Shown here one piece after another: positions 26,194 to 38,399 of a DNA stretch of 64,000 nucleotides. The notes under the pieces were generated by a model. That model saw nothing but the letters and a program-made list of their open reading frames with translations, searched no databases and was not told where the DNA came from. Source of the DNA: Linanthus parryae. Its lineage: Eukaryota > Streptophyta > Magnoliopsida > Ericales > Polemoniaceae. A program made the translations under genes and the position numbers. Position 1 is the first letter of the stretch, and each line of letters opens with the position of its first letter. The DNA lies in assembly GCA_023055425.1 (NCBI GenBank), contig JALGPY010000006.1:90493935-90557934 (forward strand), written 5' to 3'.

Positions 26194-27140
26194 TGGTATC
26201 ACAGCTTAGGGCGTTACTACTCCACTAAGGACAATGTTCAAATCATTGTTGAAGATGGACAGGATTACAGAACGGAACAACTTCAGTTTGTGGTAGATCA
26301 AGATGTGCGCCTTCTTGAAGTCGCAAGACATTCAGAGTCATTTAACCGCGGACAAGGGTGGCATGAATGTCGCAACGGCACATTATAGTATGATGGAGGA
26401 AAATATACATTCAACAATCATGTTGTGTCTGTCGAATGACGTTATCACGGAAGTCACAGATCAGACAACGACAATTCCTTTATGGGCCAAGTTCCACAGT
26501 CTCTACATCAAGAAGTCACTCACCATCAAGTTGATCCTCATGAAACGGTTGTTCACTCCACGAATGCTCGAAGGCACGAATCTCAAAGATTACCTTAATA
26601 TATTAAATACGATTCTTCTAGATTTTGCGTAATATTGACGAGAATGTGCATGATGAGGATGCCACACTTTTTTTTTGTATCATTACCGACATCATATGAG
26701 AAATTCGTGCACTCCTTTATTGTGAATAAGGACAGTCTCACTCTAAAAGAGGTGAGATCCTCCATTATACGGAATTACGCCATAAGGGCGCATGCGCAGG
26801 TACAGAAGACCATACTTTCGGATTGATGGCGAAAGGAAGAGGCAAGAAGGGTAAGGAGAAGTTTTCTAGTTCTAAGTTACCCTAGGATATATGTGCTGGT
26901 GCAAGGAAAAGGAGCATTGGAAGAGAGATTTCTCGAAACGAGGACATTAGGGACATAACGGATCCTCAGCAGTAAGGGAACATGAGAAAACCTCTAAGGA
27001 AGACTATGTTTTACTAGCTAGTGGTGTCACGCACTCATCGGATGTGTGGGTTCTTAATTTAGGGGCTTCTTATCAAATTACCTCCAACAAGGAGTTGTTC
27101 TCGACATACATCCAAACAAATGAAAGTGATTGTAATAATT
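26194..27140 (+). pseudogene. Copia gag and protease fragment (Tnt1-94-like)
   Basis: A primer-binding site TGGTATCACAGC (26194-26205) is followed by broken frames. The one at 26390-26632 reads MMEENIHSTIMLCLSNDVIT, and further on LKDYLNILNTILLDF. Then comes a decayed zinc knuckle (CWCKEKEHWKRDF, near 26895) and a protease-like WVLNLGASYQITS (near 27048), where the usual DSG has become NLG. At least three stops or frameshifts occur. The 3' part is missing, and the downstream pol at 28880 is of another Copia family. Confidence 0.75.
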
Positions 27141-28879
27141 AGTCATCGCTCATTTTTACGAAGTTTAATTATTTTTAAATGATGATCGAAAATGATGTTT
27201 CAATTACTTTCTATTTAAAAGGAGGCACAATCCCCTCACTAACTTTTTAGCTCACCATTTTCAAACTAAATATTTTCAAGACATGGATAAGACGAAGATC
27301 AATAAGAGATCTAGATACTTTTTAAAGACCTATAACAGTATAGTTTTGTAGTGTCATGGTGCGAGCTAAACTTTTATATAAGTCTAATTGTTTAAATAGC
27401 ATTCCCACCCTCACCAGATAGATTGTATGTAAACTGTGTCCTTAGTACTTCTCGGTGTAATAATTCATATGATGATATATAAAAAGACGTATTGCTTGTG
27501 ACTATTTAAACTACTCAATTATACATATGTACTCTGATAAGTACTATCTTGTGGGATTGAATCAAACGCACAATTTTCTAAATTGTTTAAAATAAAGTTT
27601 TATATTAATTTTTCAAATGTCACAACGAGACCTCTGACTTTTAAGTCTCTTCCATAAATGATTTATTTTAATTTCTTTTCTCATTTTAACCATTTAAATT
27701 TTACTATTCAACGCACTTGATATGAAAAGAGTGCCACAATAGCCAGTCATGACCCTTGATCATGTCACAAATCTGAGTTTGGAAAAGAGGGTCGTTACAA
27801 GTTGCAAGCTTTTAAATACTCTAGAGGAACAGAAGAAGATAACCAAACCATCCTCAAGCAAAAAAGGAGAAAAAAATCAGAAGTTTTTTAACCTTAGAAA
27901 ATGGATAGAACAAAATTCCCATGTTATTTTTATCTCACACCCAGGCATTCAGAACAAGAGTGGAGAACTAACAATGCTTCTTCAGAGATGACACATGAAC
28001 TTCTGAGCTACTTATAAACCCAATTTGACTCTTCTCAGTTGATAACTAGAGAAAACTTCCTACAAATGGGACAAGACTATAGCAGAGAAAACAGTAAGTA
28101 TCAACTACATATCAAATGAAGTGTGTGATATTGAGCATGCACGAGTTCAACGAAAGAAGCAACCTCGTATGTAAGAGAATAAACGTACATGAAATTAGCT
28201 ACAAGACAAATCACTGCATGTTATGGAAGGTGAGCACGAGTTTTTCTACGAGACTGTGAATGCTGCAGTCTTGGAGGAGATATCCTGTGTGGAGATGTTG
28301 TATGAAATCTCATAAAGTGAGTGCTCCAGTCTTCACTCTGTGTCACAAGAACTCATACATCTTACGGACCAACATTTACTGAACAAGGAAAAAATAATAA
28401 AAGTGGCGGGGGAGATCACCTCACAGCTCAATTTTGTGGGGGAGGTCACTGACATAGTGATCCACTGGTCCTTTCCTGACTCGATGATCTTTAGAAAGCG
28501 TTCACATAACGCCTAAGATTAATGATACGAAACACAATTTATTTTGAACATGACCAACACTATTTGAAAAGAAACATAAGGTAACATTGATAACTCCTTA
28601 GTTGGAGTCATCTTTCTTAAGTGAAACATTGCTATTTGTGTGCGTTTCGGTGCAAAGTGATGGAATTCATGCCAAAATATGAGAGAATGAGTTCTTGTGA
28701 GATTTTGAGCTTAAATGTGAAGTCTGGGCATTTCTTTCAGGTTTTTACGTAGGATTTGATATGTTTTTATTACATTTGATCTTCGCGGGTGTGTGCGTGT
28801 TGTGTTTTACAGGGATAACGCATGTGGAGAGAAGAAATGAGCTTCAATAGTGAAGGAGCTCAAGAATAAGAATAAGCCA
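27141..28879. other. Unassigned AT-rich DNA between Copia fragments
   Basis: No retroelement motif, gene or RNA could be recognised. One open frame at 27749-27991 (80 codons, Lys-rich) lacks any family signature. Confidence 0.5.
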
Positions 28880-29409
28880 AAGTGCAGTATCAGGTAACAC
28901 AAGAACTCCGTTGGTCGAGTATGGTAGGTCATGAGCCAGAGAGGTATGGACTTCTCGTGACTGAGCCCGGTGACGTACTACTCATGGATGAAGAGCCTAC
29001 TACCTATGGAGAGGCCATGAAATGGCCAGAATCAAGGAAGTGAATTGAGGCAATGACATCCGAAAAGAAATCCATGTATACCAACAAAGTATGAACTTTG
29101 ATGGAACCACCCGAAGGGGCTCGGCCCATATGGTGCAAGTGGGTATTCAAGAAGAAGACTGACATGGATGGAAATGTAGTTTCCTACAAGGGGCGATTGG
29201 TGGAAAAAATTTATAGACAAATTCATGGTATTAACTATGATGAAACCTTTTCCCCGGTCGTTATGACCAAATTCATTCGAATCCTACTTGCTATTGCAGC
29301 TTATCACGACTATGAGATTTCGCATGTGGATGTCAAAACAGTGTTTCTGTATGGAAACCTCCTTGACGATGTGTACATGACACAACCAGAGGGTTTTGAG
29401 GATCCAGAG
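28880..29409 (+). pseudogene. Copia C pol fragment, left part (RT start)
   Basis: Plus-strand frames carry EPTTYGEAMKWPESRK, then WCKWVFKKKTDMDGNVVSYKG, INYDETFSPVV, HVDVKTVFLYGNLLDDVYM and QPEGFEDPE. This is the N-terminal half of a Copia reverse transcriptase with a stop at 29042. It breaks off at the insertion of Copia B and resumes at 39654. Confidence 0.85.
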
Positions 29410-30657
29410 TGAAGGACAGTAATGTAGGAATGACAACATGATCAATACTCTAGAAGGGGGGTTGTATAGAGTATGGAAACTTTTACAACTTTCTCTAAAA
29501 GAGTGGTTTCAAAGAAGTTTGTGAAGTACGGCAAGTATTTCAAAGCCTTGGAATGAGTTTCAAGTCCTTGGAATCAAAGCAAAAAGTAAATAGAAAGTTG
29601 ATAGTTTTCAAGGCCTTGAAATGGGTTTAAAGCCCTTGAAATGAAACATGTTTTGAGCAGTGTATGAGCTAAGTAAAGTGAAGTAAAGAATATGCAAGAG
29701 ACACAATGATTTATAGAGTCACTCCACTTGGACCTACGTCTCTACCTCAGGGACTTAATCCCTACAGGATTTTTAACTCAATTTTTATTAATCAAAAGCT
29801 AAGCCCTAGATCTCAAGCACAGAGATATACCTTTCTCTTTTACAGCTTGTAGTTCTCACTAACCTATCTAGTACATGATCTAGCTAAGTGATTAACTAAG
29901 AATTATCTACTGTTCACCTTTAAAAATCCACGAGAATAATAACTATAAGTATTATCCAAATGATATACAAATGATGATCAGAAGAAAAGAACACTGAGAA
30001 CAAGTCTTCGGTGGAATGCAGTGTTCTTCATATGATTGGATTGAGTGATGTAGATTTGCTTCTTGGTTGCTTGTCAATCCACTGTAGTGTTTGAATGTCT
30101 CTGTTTCTTGCTCTGTATTGTGTCTTCAAAAATTTTCAGTAATTTCATCTTTTAAGCAGCCTGTTTGAGTTGAAGATCTTCAGAATCTTCTCAACAAACT
30201 TTCCTAAAAAATAGCTTCAAATCTTGACTCTTCTAACAGCTTCCTCCAACGGCTAATTGCTCAGTAACCTCAAGGGTATTGTCTTGAATTAATTTAGGAT
30301 TAATTTAGGAAGGTCCAGATCATATTTGAGCCAACACAGAATCAAATCAACAACTCAGTTTCCTTTTCTGCAACATTCAAGTTTAGGAACTAATTCTTGC
30401 AAAATAGGCAACTGAATATCCCTGCAAAACTTAGTCAAACAGATAGATTAATCACAGTTTAGAGTCGTAGAATGATTTTTCTTTCATCATCAAGTAGCAT
30501 TTAATCAATCATGGGAGATCAGGAGTTGCAATGAAATCAAAAGCTCCCCCTAAGTTCATGTTGTACTCTGCAGTGCTTGTTTCAAACCTTGAAAACAGGT
30601 TTCAAAGCATTGAAACAGACAAGCTGTTTCAAGCCTTTGAAACAGGCTGAACTTACA
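29410..30657 (-). repeat. Copia B 3' LTR
   Basis: It is homologous to 38400-39648 along its length. It contains seven or more copies of the TTTCAAGGCCTTGAAA-type motif, including a perfect one at 29606-29621. Confidence 0.9.
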
Positions 30658-30668
30658 ATCTCCCCCTT

Positions 30669-33416
30669 GATAAAAGAAAAAACCAGCAACTTTGTGGGGA
30701 CCGAATCTCTGCAAAAAATATTCATTTGAGCATAGCAGAATCCAAGATAATAAATTGTAACGCAAGATATCCAAGTTATCCAACTTATTGGAAACAAAAC
30801 AGTAGCAATGTCTAGCAAACCCTATTGATCTAAACCATATCTCTGAGCCAGATAAAAAGTCTTAAAAGTAAACAAATAAACGCCTAAATTTCTCCCCTTT
30901 TTGACTTTCATCAAAAACGAATGAGAAAATGTTTGGGTCAATGTTTGGAAAACTGAGTAAAAAGTTTTGAAAGGATAGAATTTTTCAAGACTTTGAAGTG
31001 AGATTCAGTGCCTTGAAAAATAAAGAAAGAAGAGGAAAAAATTAAGGGGTTGGGTCTCTATCTCCCTTGGGCTCAGCATCTTCGTCTCCACTATCTTCTT
31101 CATCATCCCCAGCTGAGTTTGTACCATCATCTTGTTGTTCTTCTTCTTGATCTGCACGACCACTAGCACCACCAGTTGCTTCAATTAGTTGTGCTTCAGT
31201 CACTATCTCTGGAAAGACAGCATTCTTTTTCTTCTTCTTGAGATCCTTGATCAACATCCCAGAGTCTGGACTGTGAGCATCAGCTTGTTCCTGTTCTTCA
31301 TCACCATTTTCCTGAAAAACTTGTTTTCCTTTTTCCACCACCCTTGTAGCTTCATCCTGAGTTGTATGCTCAATAAACATATCTTTGGTTGAACCTTCTA
31401 CATCCCTCTTTGACCTTTCTGCAGCCTGAGACACCTCTTCTTCCACATGAAGTACATTGATTCTCCTTAAGATGCTTTCAACCATATACTTTACTTAATT
31501 GAACTCAGTGCCAAATTCATGCTGATTTTCCTTCAGCTCATCCATATCCTTCTTAAGAATTTCAAGTTTGTGAACCACCATGAATGGTCTTGAGGTTGAG
31601 AGGGTATGTTTGAAGGAGGGGTCAAGGCCTTGGGTTTAGGAAACTTCTTGGATTGTAAAATCTTCTCAGACAGATCAGAGTATAACTTCTATATCCCATC
31701 ACTGATTTTCAAAACACTAACTCTATCAAATTCTTTCTCATCCAAAACCAGTTGTATTTGTTTCTTCTCTGTCAGTAGGAAGGTCAAGGTGAAGAAATAA
31801 TGTAGAAAGAAGATTAGCATAAGGCAAATGGTGCTTTCTTTCTTTGGTATGGGAGTAGAGCATGTGTTCCATCACAATTGTTGGAAGATCAATCTCATAT
31901 TCGTGCATGATCAAATACATCAAATATAATACTATGTCAGTCAGCAGCTCTTTTGAATTCGCCCTAGACACTACACACATCATCAAGATTGTGAACAAAA
32001 CTTTGGCTTTAACAGTTAGCACATAGTGTGTTAAATGTTTAGAGGAGGTAGAGACATTAGGTAGAAAGAATTATTCCCAAGCTAGTTTCAAAGCTTCAAC
32101 CTTGTTGGGATAGCTTTTTGTGCTATACCTTTTTAGGCATCATAAGACATTGGCAAACTCTGAGTGATCTAATCCATCGTAATCCCAGCAACTTTGGACT
32201 GAATCACTAGGTTAACCGTTTTTTTGAGTTGAATCATGTTCCGATAGAAAAGCCTAGTAAGCCTAGGGTAGGCAATTTCAAGAGGGTTCAAAAATTTCTA
32301 AAGAGAGCTTTTCTTCAACCTCTTAACACACTCCAGATTCATGGTTTTCGACATGTCAACACTAACCATCCTACAATAGGCTACTGGTCTAGAAGCAAAA
32401 CCATCTAACCACTGACCTCTAGCAGTTTGAGAAATAAATTACTTGCTGGAAAGTTTCTTACCAGGGGACTGATGCTTTTCTGAATAGATATGTAATTCTT
32501 TGCCAGTGCTTTTCCCTTGTTCGACCTCTAAAGTTTTTATTTTCCATTTTTAGCAATTGTAGGCTTCTTCTTCTTCAACTTCTTTGGACTAGGAACTTGT
32601 TCATATGGCTGTTTTTCAGGAGTAGACTCATCTGCCATCTTCCTTTTCTTGCTAGAAGTTGGTGTAAGATCTTTCTTGCTTTTCTTCTTTGGAAGAGAAG
32701 GAGCATTTTCTTCAATTGGATTTATGGAACTAGAATCACCACTGATAGTTTGAATCACATCTTCTGCAGTCATCCTCTTCTTTCTAAAACCACCTTTGAA
32801 CCTCCAGCCATCTTGCTTCTTTGAGATTTCTCTTCTTGTGCTCATTAGAGTTTGATAGTAGAGAGTAGATAGGCAGGAGTTATACGCAGAAGAGAGAGAG
32901 ACAGAATAAGATAAATACTAGAGAGTTTGAGTTAGATAAGGAAACAGATATATTTCCAAATCTCTTTAAGATATTTACATTTTGAATGAAATTCAAATTT
33001 GTGTGTGAGTGTGACGTGGGAAATGAAATAAAATAATACTGATTTATACGAAAATAATTTTTTAAAAAGTAAATACAATATTGAGCAATTATCTACTGAG
33101 ATAGCACACAATATTGGAAGATCCAATTTCTGACTAAATAGCATACAGAATTATTTTCAAGGCTTTGAAAGAGTTTCAAGGCCTTGAAAAGCTATACTGC
33201 TGAAACAAGTAACATCAGGCTTTGAAACGATTTCCAAGTCTTTGAAACGATTTTCAAGGATTTGAAAATCAGTTCAAAACATTGAAACACATAATACTTT
33301 ACCTTAAACTTACCTGATACTCCCCCTAAACCAATTCCTTTATTAAGCATACCCAGCTCTAATCTGAGGGCTGTAAATCTTTCTTCTGGCAATGGTTTAG
33401 TGAAGATATCTGCCAG
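30669..33416 (-). pseudogene. Extra coding region downstream of Copia B pol (env-like position)
   Basis: Three broken minus-strand frames follow pol. 32845-32537 is Lys/Arg-rich with KKRM and PKKLKKKKP, like nuclear-localisation signals. 32022-31738 contains VMEHMLYSHTKERKHHLPYA and LLSTLFLHLDLP, a pattern seen in the widespread 'putative plant transposon protein' domain. 31485-31042 is very acidic, ending in Asp/Glu repeats. Read together they suggest one former ORF with a basic head, a folded centre and an acidic tail. Siroviruses are known to carry an extra ORF here, sometimes called env-like. I see no convincing signal peptide or transmembrane segment, so that name would be positional only. 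Confidence 0.6.
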
Positions 33417-34898
33417 TTACATGTTAGTAGAAAAATATTCAAGAATAATATCAGCTTTCTCAGCATGATCTCTGATGAAATGATGTATAACATCTATGTG
33501 CTTGGTTATGGAATGCTGAACTGGATTCTTTGTAATTGAAATAGCACTGGTGTTGTCACATTTGATAGGTGTTTCTTTGAAATCAAATCCAAGATCCCTC
33601 ATTTTCTGAGCAATCCATAGCACTGGTGAACAGCATGCTCCAGCTGTTATACATTCAGCTTCAGCTTTTGATAATGCCACAGAATTCTGTTTCTTTGAAT
33701 GCTAGCTGATTAGGGATGAATCAAGAAATTAGCAACACCCTGAAGTGCGCTTTTTGTCAACTTTATATCCTGCAAATATCAGCATCTCAGTATCCACAAA
33801 GAGAGAAGTTAGACTGTTTTGGATACCAAAGCCCTAAGTATTTGGTACCATTGAGATATCTGACTATTCTTTTAACAGCAGTTAAATGTGACTCTTTGGG
33901 ATCATATTGAAATCTTGCACACATACAGACACTAAACATAATGTCTGGTCTACTAGCAGTGAGATATAGCAAAGATCCAATCATACCTCTATACTCTTTC
34001 TGATTTACACCATTACCAGTTTGATACTTATCTAAGGATAGTGTAGAACTTATAGGAGTCTATGTAAATTTGGATTGAGACATATTGTACTTGTTGATCA
34101 ATTCCTTAGTATACTTGTTTGATGCAGAAAGATTCCTTTCTTCCTCTGTTATACATGCAGTCCAAGGAAGACGTTCAATTCTCCCATTAAGCTCATCTCA
34201 AATTCCCTGCCCATAATACTTGAGAAATCCTTTCAAAGAGAATCATTAGTAGCTCCAAACAGAATATCATCAACATAGATTTGAACTACTAAAATTTCTT
34301 GCTCATGAGTCTTTATGAAAATGGTTTTATCAACCAATCCTCTCTTGAAACCATTTTCAAGTAGAAACTTTGACATTCTTTCATGCCAAGCCCTTGGAGC
34401 TTGTTTTAAACCATATAGAGCTTTTTCAAGTTTCTAAACATGATTTGGAAACTCACTTTTAAATCCAGGAGGTTGATCCACATAAACTTCTTCTTTCAAG
34501 TTACCGTTTAGAAATTTACACTTGACATCCATTTGAAAAAGTTTAATGTTCATGTAAGATGAAAATGCAAGTAACATTATAATTGCTTATACCCTTTCTA
34601 CAGGAGCAAAAGTATCCTCGTAATTAATACCTTCTTCTTGGTTGTAGCCTTAAGCTACTTGTCTGGCTTTGTTTTTTATTACCTTGCCATTTTCGTCTAA
34701 CTTGTTTATGAACACCCACCTTGTGCCAATATCAGACTGATCTTTTGGTGCAGGAACTAGATTCCACACCTTGTTTCTTTCAAATTCATTGAGTAAAATT
34801 TGCATTGCAATGATCCATTCTGCTTCTTGTAATGTTTCTTTCACATTTTTGGGTTCTACAAGAGAAACAAAATGATTAAAAGCACCCAAGTTTTTCAA
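33417..34898 (-). pseudogene. Copia B reverse transcriptase and RNase H, broken
   Basis: Minus-strand frames give EAEWIIAMQILLNEFERNKV, RWVFINKLDENGKVIKNKAR, QMDVKCKFLNGNLKEEVYV, YVDDILFGATN (near 34270), then MIGSLLYLTASRPDIMFSVC, and RNase H pieces with ALSKAEAECITAGACCSPVL and KCDNTSAISITKNPVQHS. The catalytic YVDD is kept, but stops and indels occur about every 100-250 codons. Confidence 0.88.
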
Positions 34899-35125
34899 TT
34901 GAGATCTTGTCTGTGTACCAGTGGATAGATCAGATACAATGTTATCAAATGGATGAGATGACAGATATTTGAATCTCTTTCTTGGATTCCATGGCTCAGG
35001 TTTTCAGGTAACTTTTCAATCCTTTGAGACATTGAGGAAGTGACTTGATCACTTTGATTCTTCTGTTGCTCATTTTCACGGTTTTGAGAACCATTTTCAA
35101 GGCCTTGAAAGTTCTTCCAATTTTC

Positions 35126-36460
35126 CTACAAGCTCTCCTTGAAACCATGTGGAGTCTCTGCTTCATCCTCTGACTCATGCTTGTTCAAATTCAAGTCTGC
35201 AAAAGTTTTACTCAAAGAACCATCATAGCTTTCATAAAAAATGACATGAATACTTTCTTCAAAAAGCTTAGTTCTTTTATTATAAACCCTATAAGCTTTG
35301 CTAGTCAGAGAGTAACCAAGAAATATACCTTCATCACTTCTTGAATCAAACTTACCAAGATTTTCCTTACCATTGTTGTGAACAAAACAAGTGCAGCCAA
35401 AAATATTTGGCTTTCTTCCTTTGAAAAGTTCATAGGGGGTCTTCTTCAAAATTGGCATAATCAGGCATCTGTTGAGTATGTAGTTGGCTGTGTTCACAGC
35501 TTCTGCCCAGAATGACCTTGGTAACTTGTTCTCTAGAAGCATTTTCCTTTACATATCTTCAAGAGTCATGTTCTTTCTTTCAACAACACTATTCTGTTGA
35601 TGATTTCTTAGAGAAGAACAGTTGTGAGAGATACCATGCTTAGCACAAAATAAATCAAACTCAAGCTGATCAAATTCTCTACCACAATCACTTCTGATTG
35701 AATCAATTGGTAGGTTTTTCAATGTTTGAAGCTCTTTACAAAGCTTTGAGCTTCAGATTTATCTCTAAGAAACATAACCCAAGTAAATCTTGAATAATCA
35801 TCAACAATAACTAACATATACTTCTTACCCTTTGGAGTTAGAGTCCCCATAGGACCACAAATATCCATGTGAAGTAGTTCGATGGGTCTAGTCGTACTTA
35901 CAAATTTCTTTGGTTTGAATGAGATCTTTGTCTGCTTACCTTGAGCACAGGTTTTGCATACTTCATCATCTCTGAATTTGATAGAAGGCAATCCTCTTAC
36001 CAAGTCCTTAGAGATCAACTTGTTCAAAGTATTCAAGCTAATGTGTCCAAGATTTTTGTGCCAAAGCTTTGAATCCATTTTCAAGGCCTTGAGACACTTC
36101 AAGCTTTCACCTATAACTTTGTTAGTGTCTAAAATATAGACATTGTTTGACCTTGAGGTAGTGAGAATGCAAACTCCAGATTTCTCATTTTGCACCACAC
36201 ATTTCTCTTTGTCTAAGATAACCTTGTTACCATTATCAGAAAGTGTAGATACAACAAGCAGATTGAATTTCAAACCATCAACTACATAGGCATCAGAGAT
36301 ATAATTTTCAGAATTTGTACCAACTTTAGCAATACCTAAGATATTGCATTATCCTTTGTCACCAAGTGTGATTGAGCCTTCCGATTGCTCTTTTAGTTCT
36401 GATAATAAAGATCTCTTTCCACTCATATGTCTGGAGCAGCCATTGTCCATAAACCATCTT
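35126..36460 (-). pseudogene. Copia B protease and integrase
   Basis: Near 36440 the minus strand reads WFMDNGCSRHMSGKR, where the protease DSG is DNG. Frame 36273-35719 contains the pre-integrase site LWHKNLGHISLNTLNKL with CKTCAQGK, and the integrase core MDICGP and VIVDDYSRFTWVMFL. The second aspartate (SDCGREF, near 35680) and the glutamate (VVERKN, near 35575) follow in a shifted frame. Frame 35542-35126 is the C-terminal region (LPRSFWAEAVNTANYILNR, GYSLTSKAYRVYNKRT). Confidence 0.88.
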
Positions 36461-37075
36461 TGATCTTTACTCTTGGTGACATCCTGCAAACACCATTCAC
36501 TGCCTTACCCAACTGTTAGACCAAATTTGGAATTTAGATTCATATTCAGGGTTAACCATGTTAGGTGGTCTAACCCCTTTTGGAAATCAAATCTGTCTAA
36601 CTTGTCCTTTAAGTTGAAATGGAAAAGTGTTCCTCGTTATTTGAGGGTCTCTTCTTCTAAAAGTACAAGTCATTTTAACATGATTAATTCTATTACAGTA
36701 ATGGCACTTAGGAGAAGTTCTGTTACTAGCCTTCACAAATCTGGCGTTGCTTTTTCTAGAAAGTTTGGATTGTATCCGATACGATTTTTGTGAACAGACT
36801 GTTAGCTTCCTCCAGGAATCAAGTTCAGATTGTGTTCTGAGCCAGCAAGCTTTTTCATAGCCTTATTAGCATCTTGAATTTTCTCAGTTAGAGTAGTCTT
36901 TTGTTCCTCCAATTCATCACAATGATGTCTTAGAGCAATATTGTTGTCACTCAAAAAGAGTTCTCACTACTTCCATAACATGAATTTTCAAGGCCTTGAA
37001 ACTGGTTTCCAAGGATTTGAAATCTCTGTCAGAGTTTTTCTGAGAAATTTCAAGACTTTTATTTTGACAAACAAG

Positions 37076-38350
37076 TTACAGGTTCTTTTTTGCTTGCTCA
37101 TGAACCTTTTCTTTCAAAGTTCTAATCTCTTTCAGATAGTCCTTCTCATTTAAAAGCTTTGTTCTAAGATAATTAGTGAGGACATCTGTTGGCTTAGAAA
37201 TCAAACAGTTTACCATTACCTCAATGTTCTTTTCATAACTTTCATCATGCTTGGCCATAAGGCAGAGGTTGGATTGTTCTTCTTCAGATTCAGAATCACT
37301 AGAGGAATCAGAATCACTGCAGGAAGCTACCATAGCTTTCTTTCTTCTGTCATGGTCTTTCTTCTGAAATTGTTTGCTCTTCTTGTGTTGACAGTCTCTG
37401 ATTAAGTGTCATGCATCACCACACTCAAAGCAATTCATTACTTTAGCTTTATTACCATGAGAAATAGCTTTACCTTTTTAGTCTCTGCTACTGGAGGATC
37501 TGTGTTTGTCCTTGCTGAAGTCTTCGTTTCCAAAGTTCTTTTTCATCTTTAAAATTCTAGTAAATGCTTTGGAAATAAGAGCAAAGGTATCTCTATCATC
37601 ATCTTCTTCTTGTTCAAGGCTTTGAGAAGGTTCATTATCCTTGGACTTGAGAGCTAAATTCTTGACATTGTCTGGTAGATATCCATCAGCTTCATTCATT
37701 GAGATTTCATGTGTGAACACCTTTCCTTGCAGGTCATTAAGTTGAAGAGATGATATATCTTGAGCTTCTTTAATGGCAGAAGTCTTTGGTTCCCATTTTT
37801 CTTTAGGAAGACTTCTCAGAATCTTTCTAACATTTTCTTCATTGGAAATGTGTTTTCCTAATGAATCAAGGTTGTTGACAATATCAGTGAATCTTTCGAA
37901 CATGTCACTGATTGATTCATCTCCATTCATCTTGAAAAACTCATATTGCCTAAGGAATATGTTGATCTTGGTCTGCTTGACTTGGCTAGTTCCTTCAAAG
38001 GTCACCACAAGCTTATCCCATATCTCGTTGGCAGTTTTGCATCCTGAGATCCTGTTAAATTCATCTGCACTCAAAGCACAATATAAGATATTCATAGCTC
38101 TATAGTTTTTAGAAAATTTCTCTAATTCAGAAGCAGATAGTGAATCCTCAGTTTTGGGAGTTCTTATCCAATCTTTTTCAGTGTAGAATATATGAGGACC
38201 GTTCTGAATGATAGTCCACAGTTCCATATCTTGATCAATGATGAACATTTTCATCAGAGCTTTCAAGTGCACAAAATTGTCACCACATAACAAGGGAGGT
38301 CTATTTGCAGCTCTTCCCAATGAGAAACCACCATCTCCTACAGTACTCAT
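37076..38350 (-). pseudogene. Copia B Gag
   Basis: Start taken at the ATG at 38350 (MSTVGDGGF), because the upstream ATG at 38398 lies in the primer-binding site. The frame runs open to 37478 with the UBN2-type Copia Gag domain (NYRAMNILYCALSADEFNRI, then EIWDKLVVTFEGTSQVKQTK). The zinc knuckle follows at 37391-37432 as CFECGDA, stop, HLIRDC, so one nonsense codon sits inside a C-X2-C-X4-H-X4-C motif. Next comes a Ser/Asp/Glu stretch (CSDSDSSSDSESEEEQS), typical of Sirevirus Gag tails. Confidence 0.88.
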
Positions 38351-38385
38351 AATCACAAGATTGTTAGATCTATGCAGTGATACAA

Positions 38386-38397
38386 ACTCTGATACCA
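38386..38397 (-). other. Primer-binding site of Copia B
   Basis: TGGTATCAGAGT on the minus strand, two bases from the 5' LTR. Confidence 0.9.
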
Positions 38398-38399
38398 AC

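Noticed and set aside
29410..30657. Heat-shock elements in the Copia B LTR
   Set aside because: GAA and TTC words are frequent, but the spacing is TTC-N8-GAA and not the alternating 5-bp pattern of a heat-shock element.
30669..33416. Calling the Sirevirus extra ORF an envelope gene
   Set aside because: No signal peptide, transmembrane helix or glycosylation pattern is visible in the broken frames; only the position fits.
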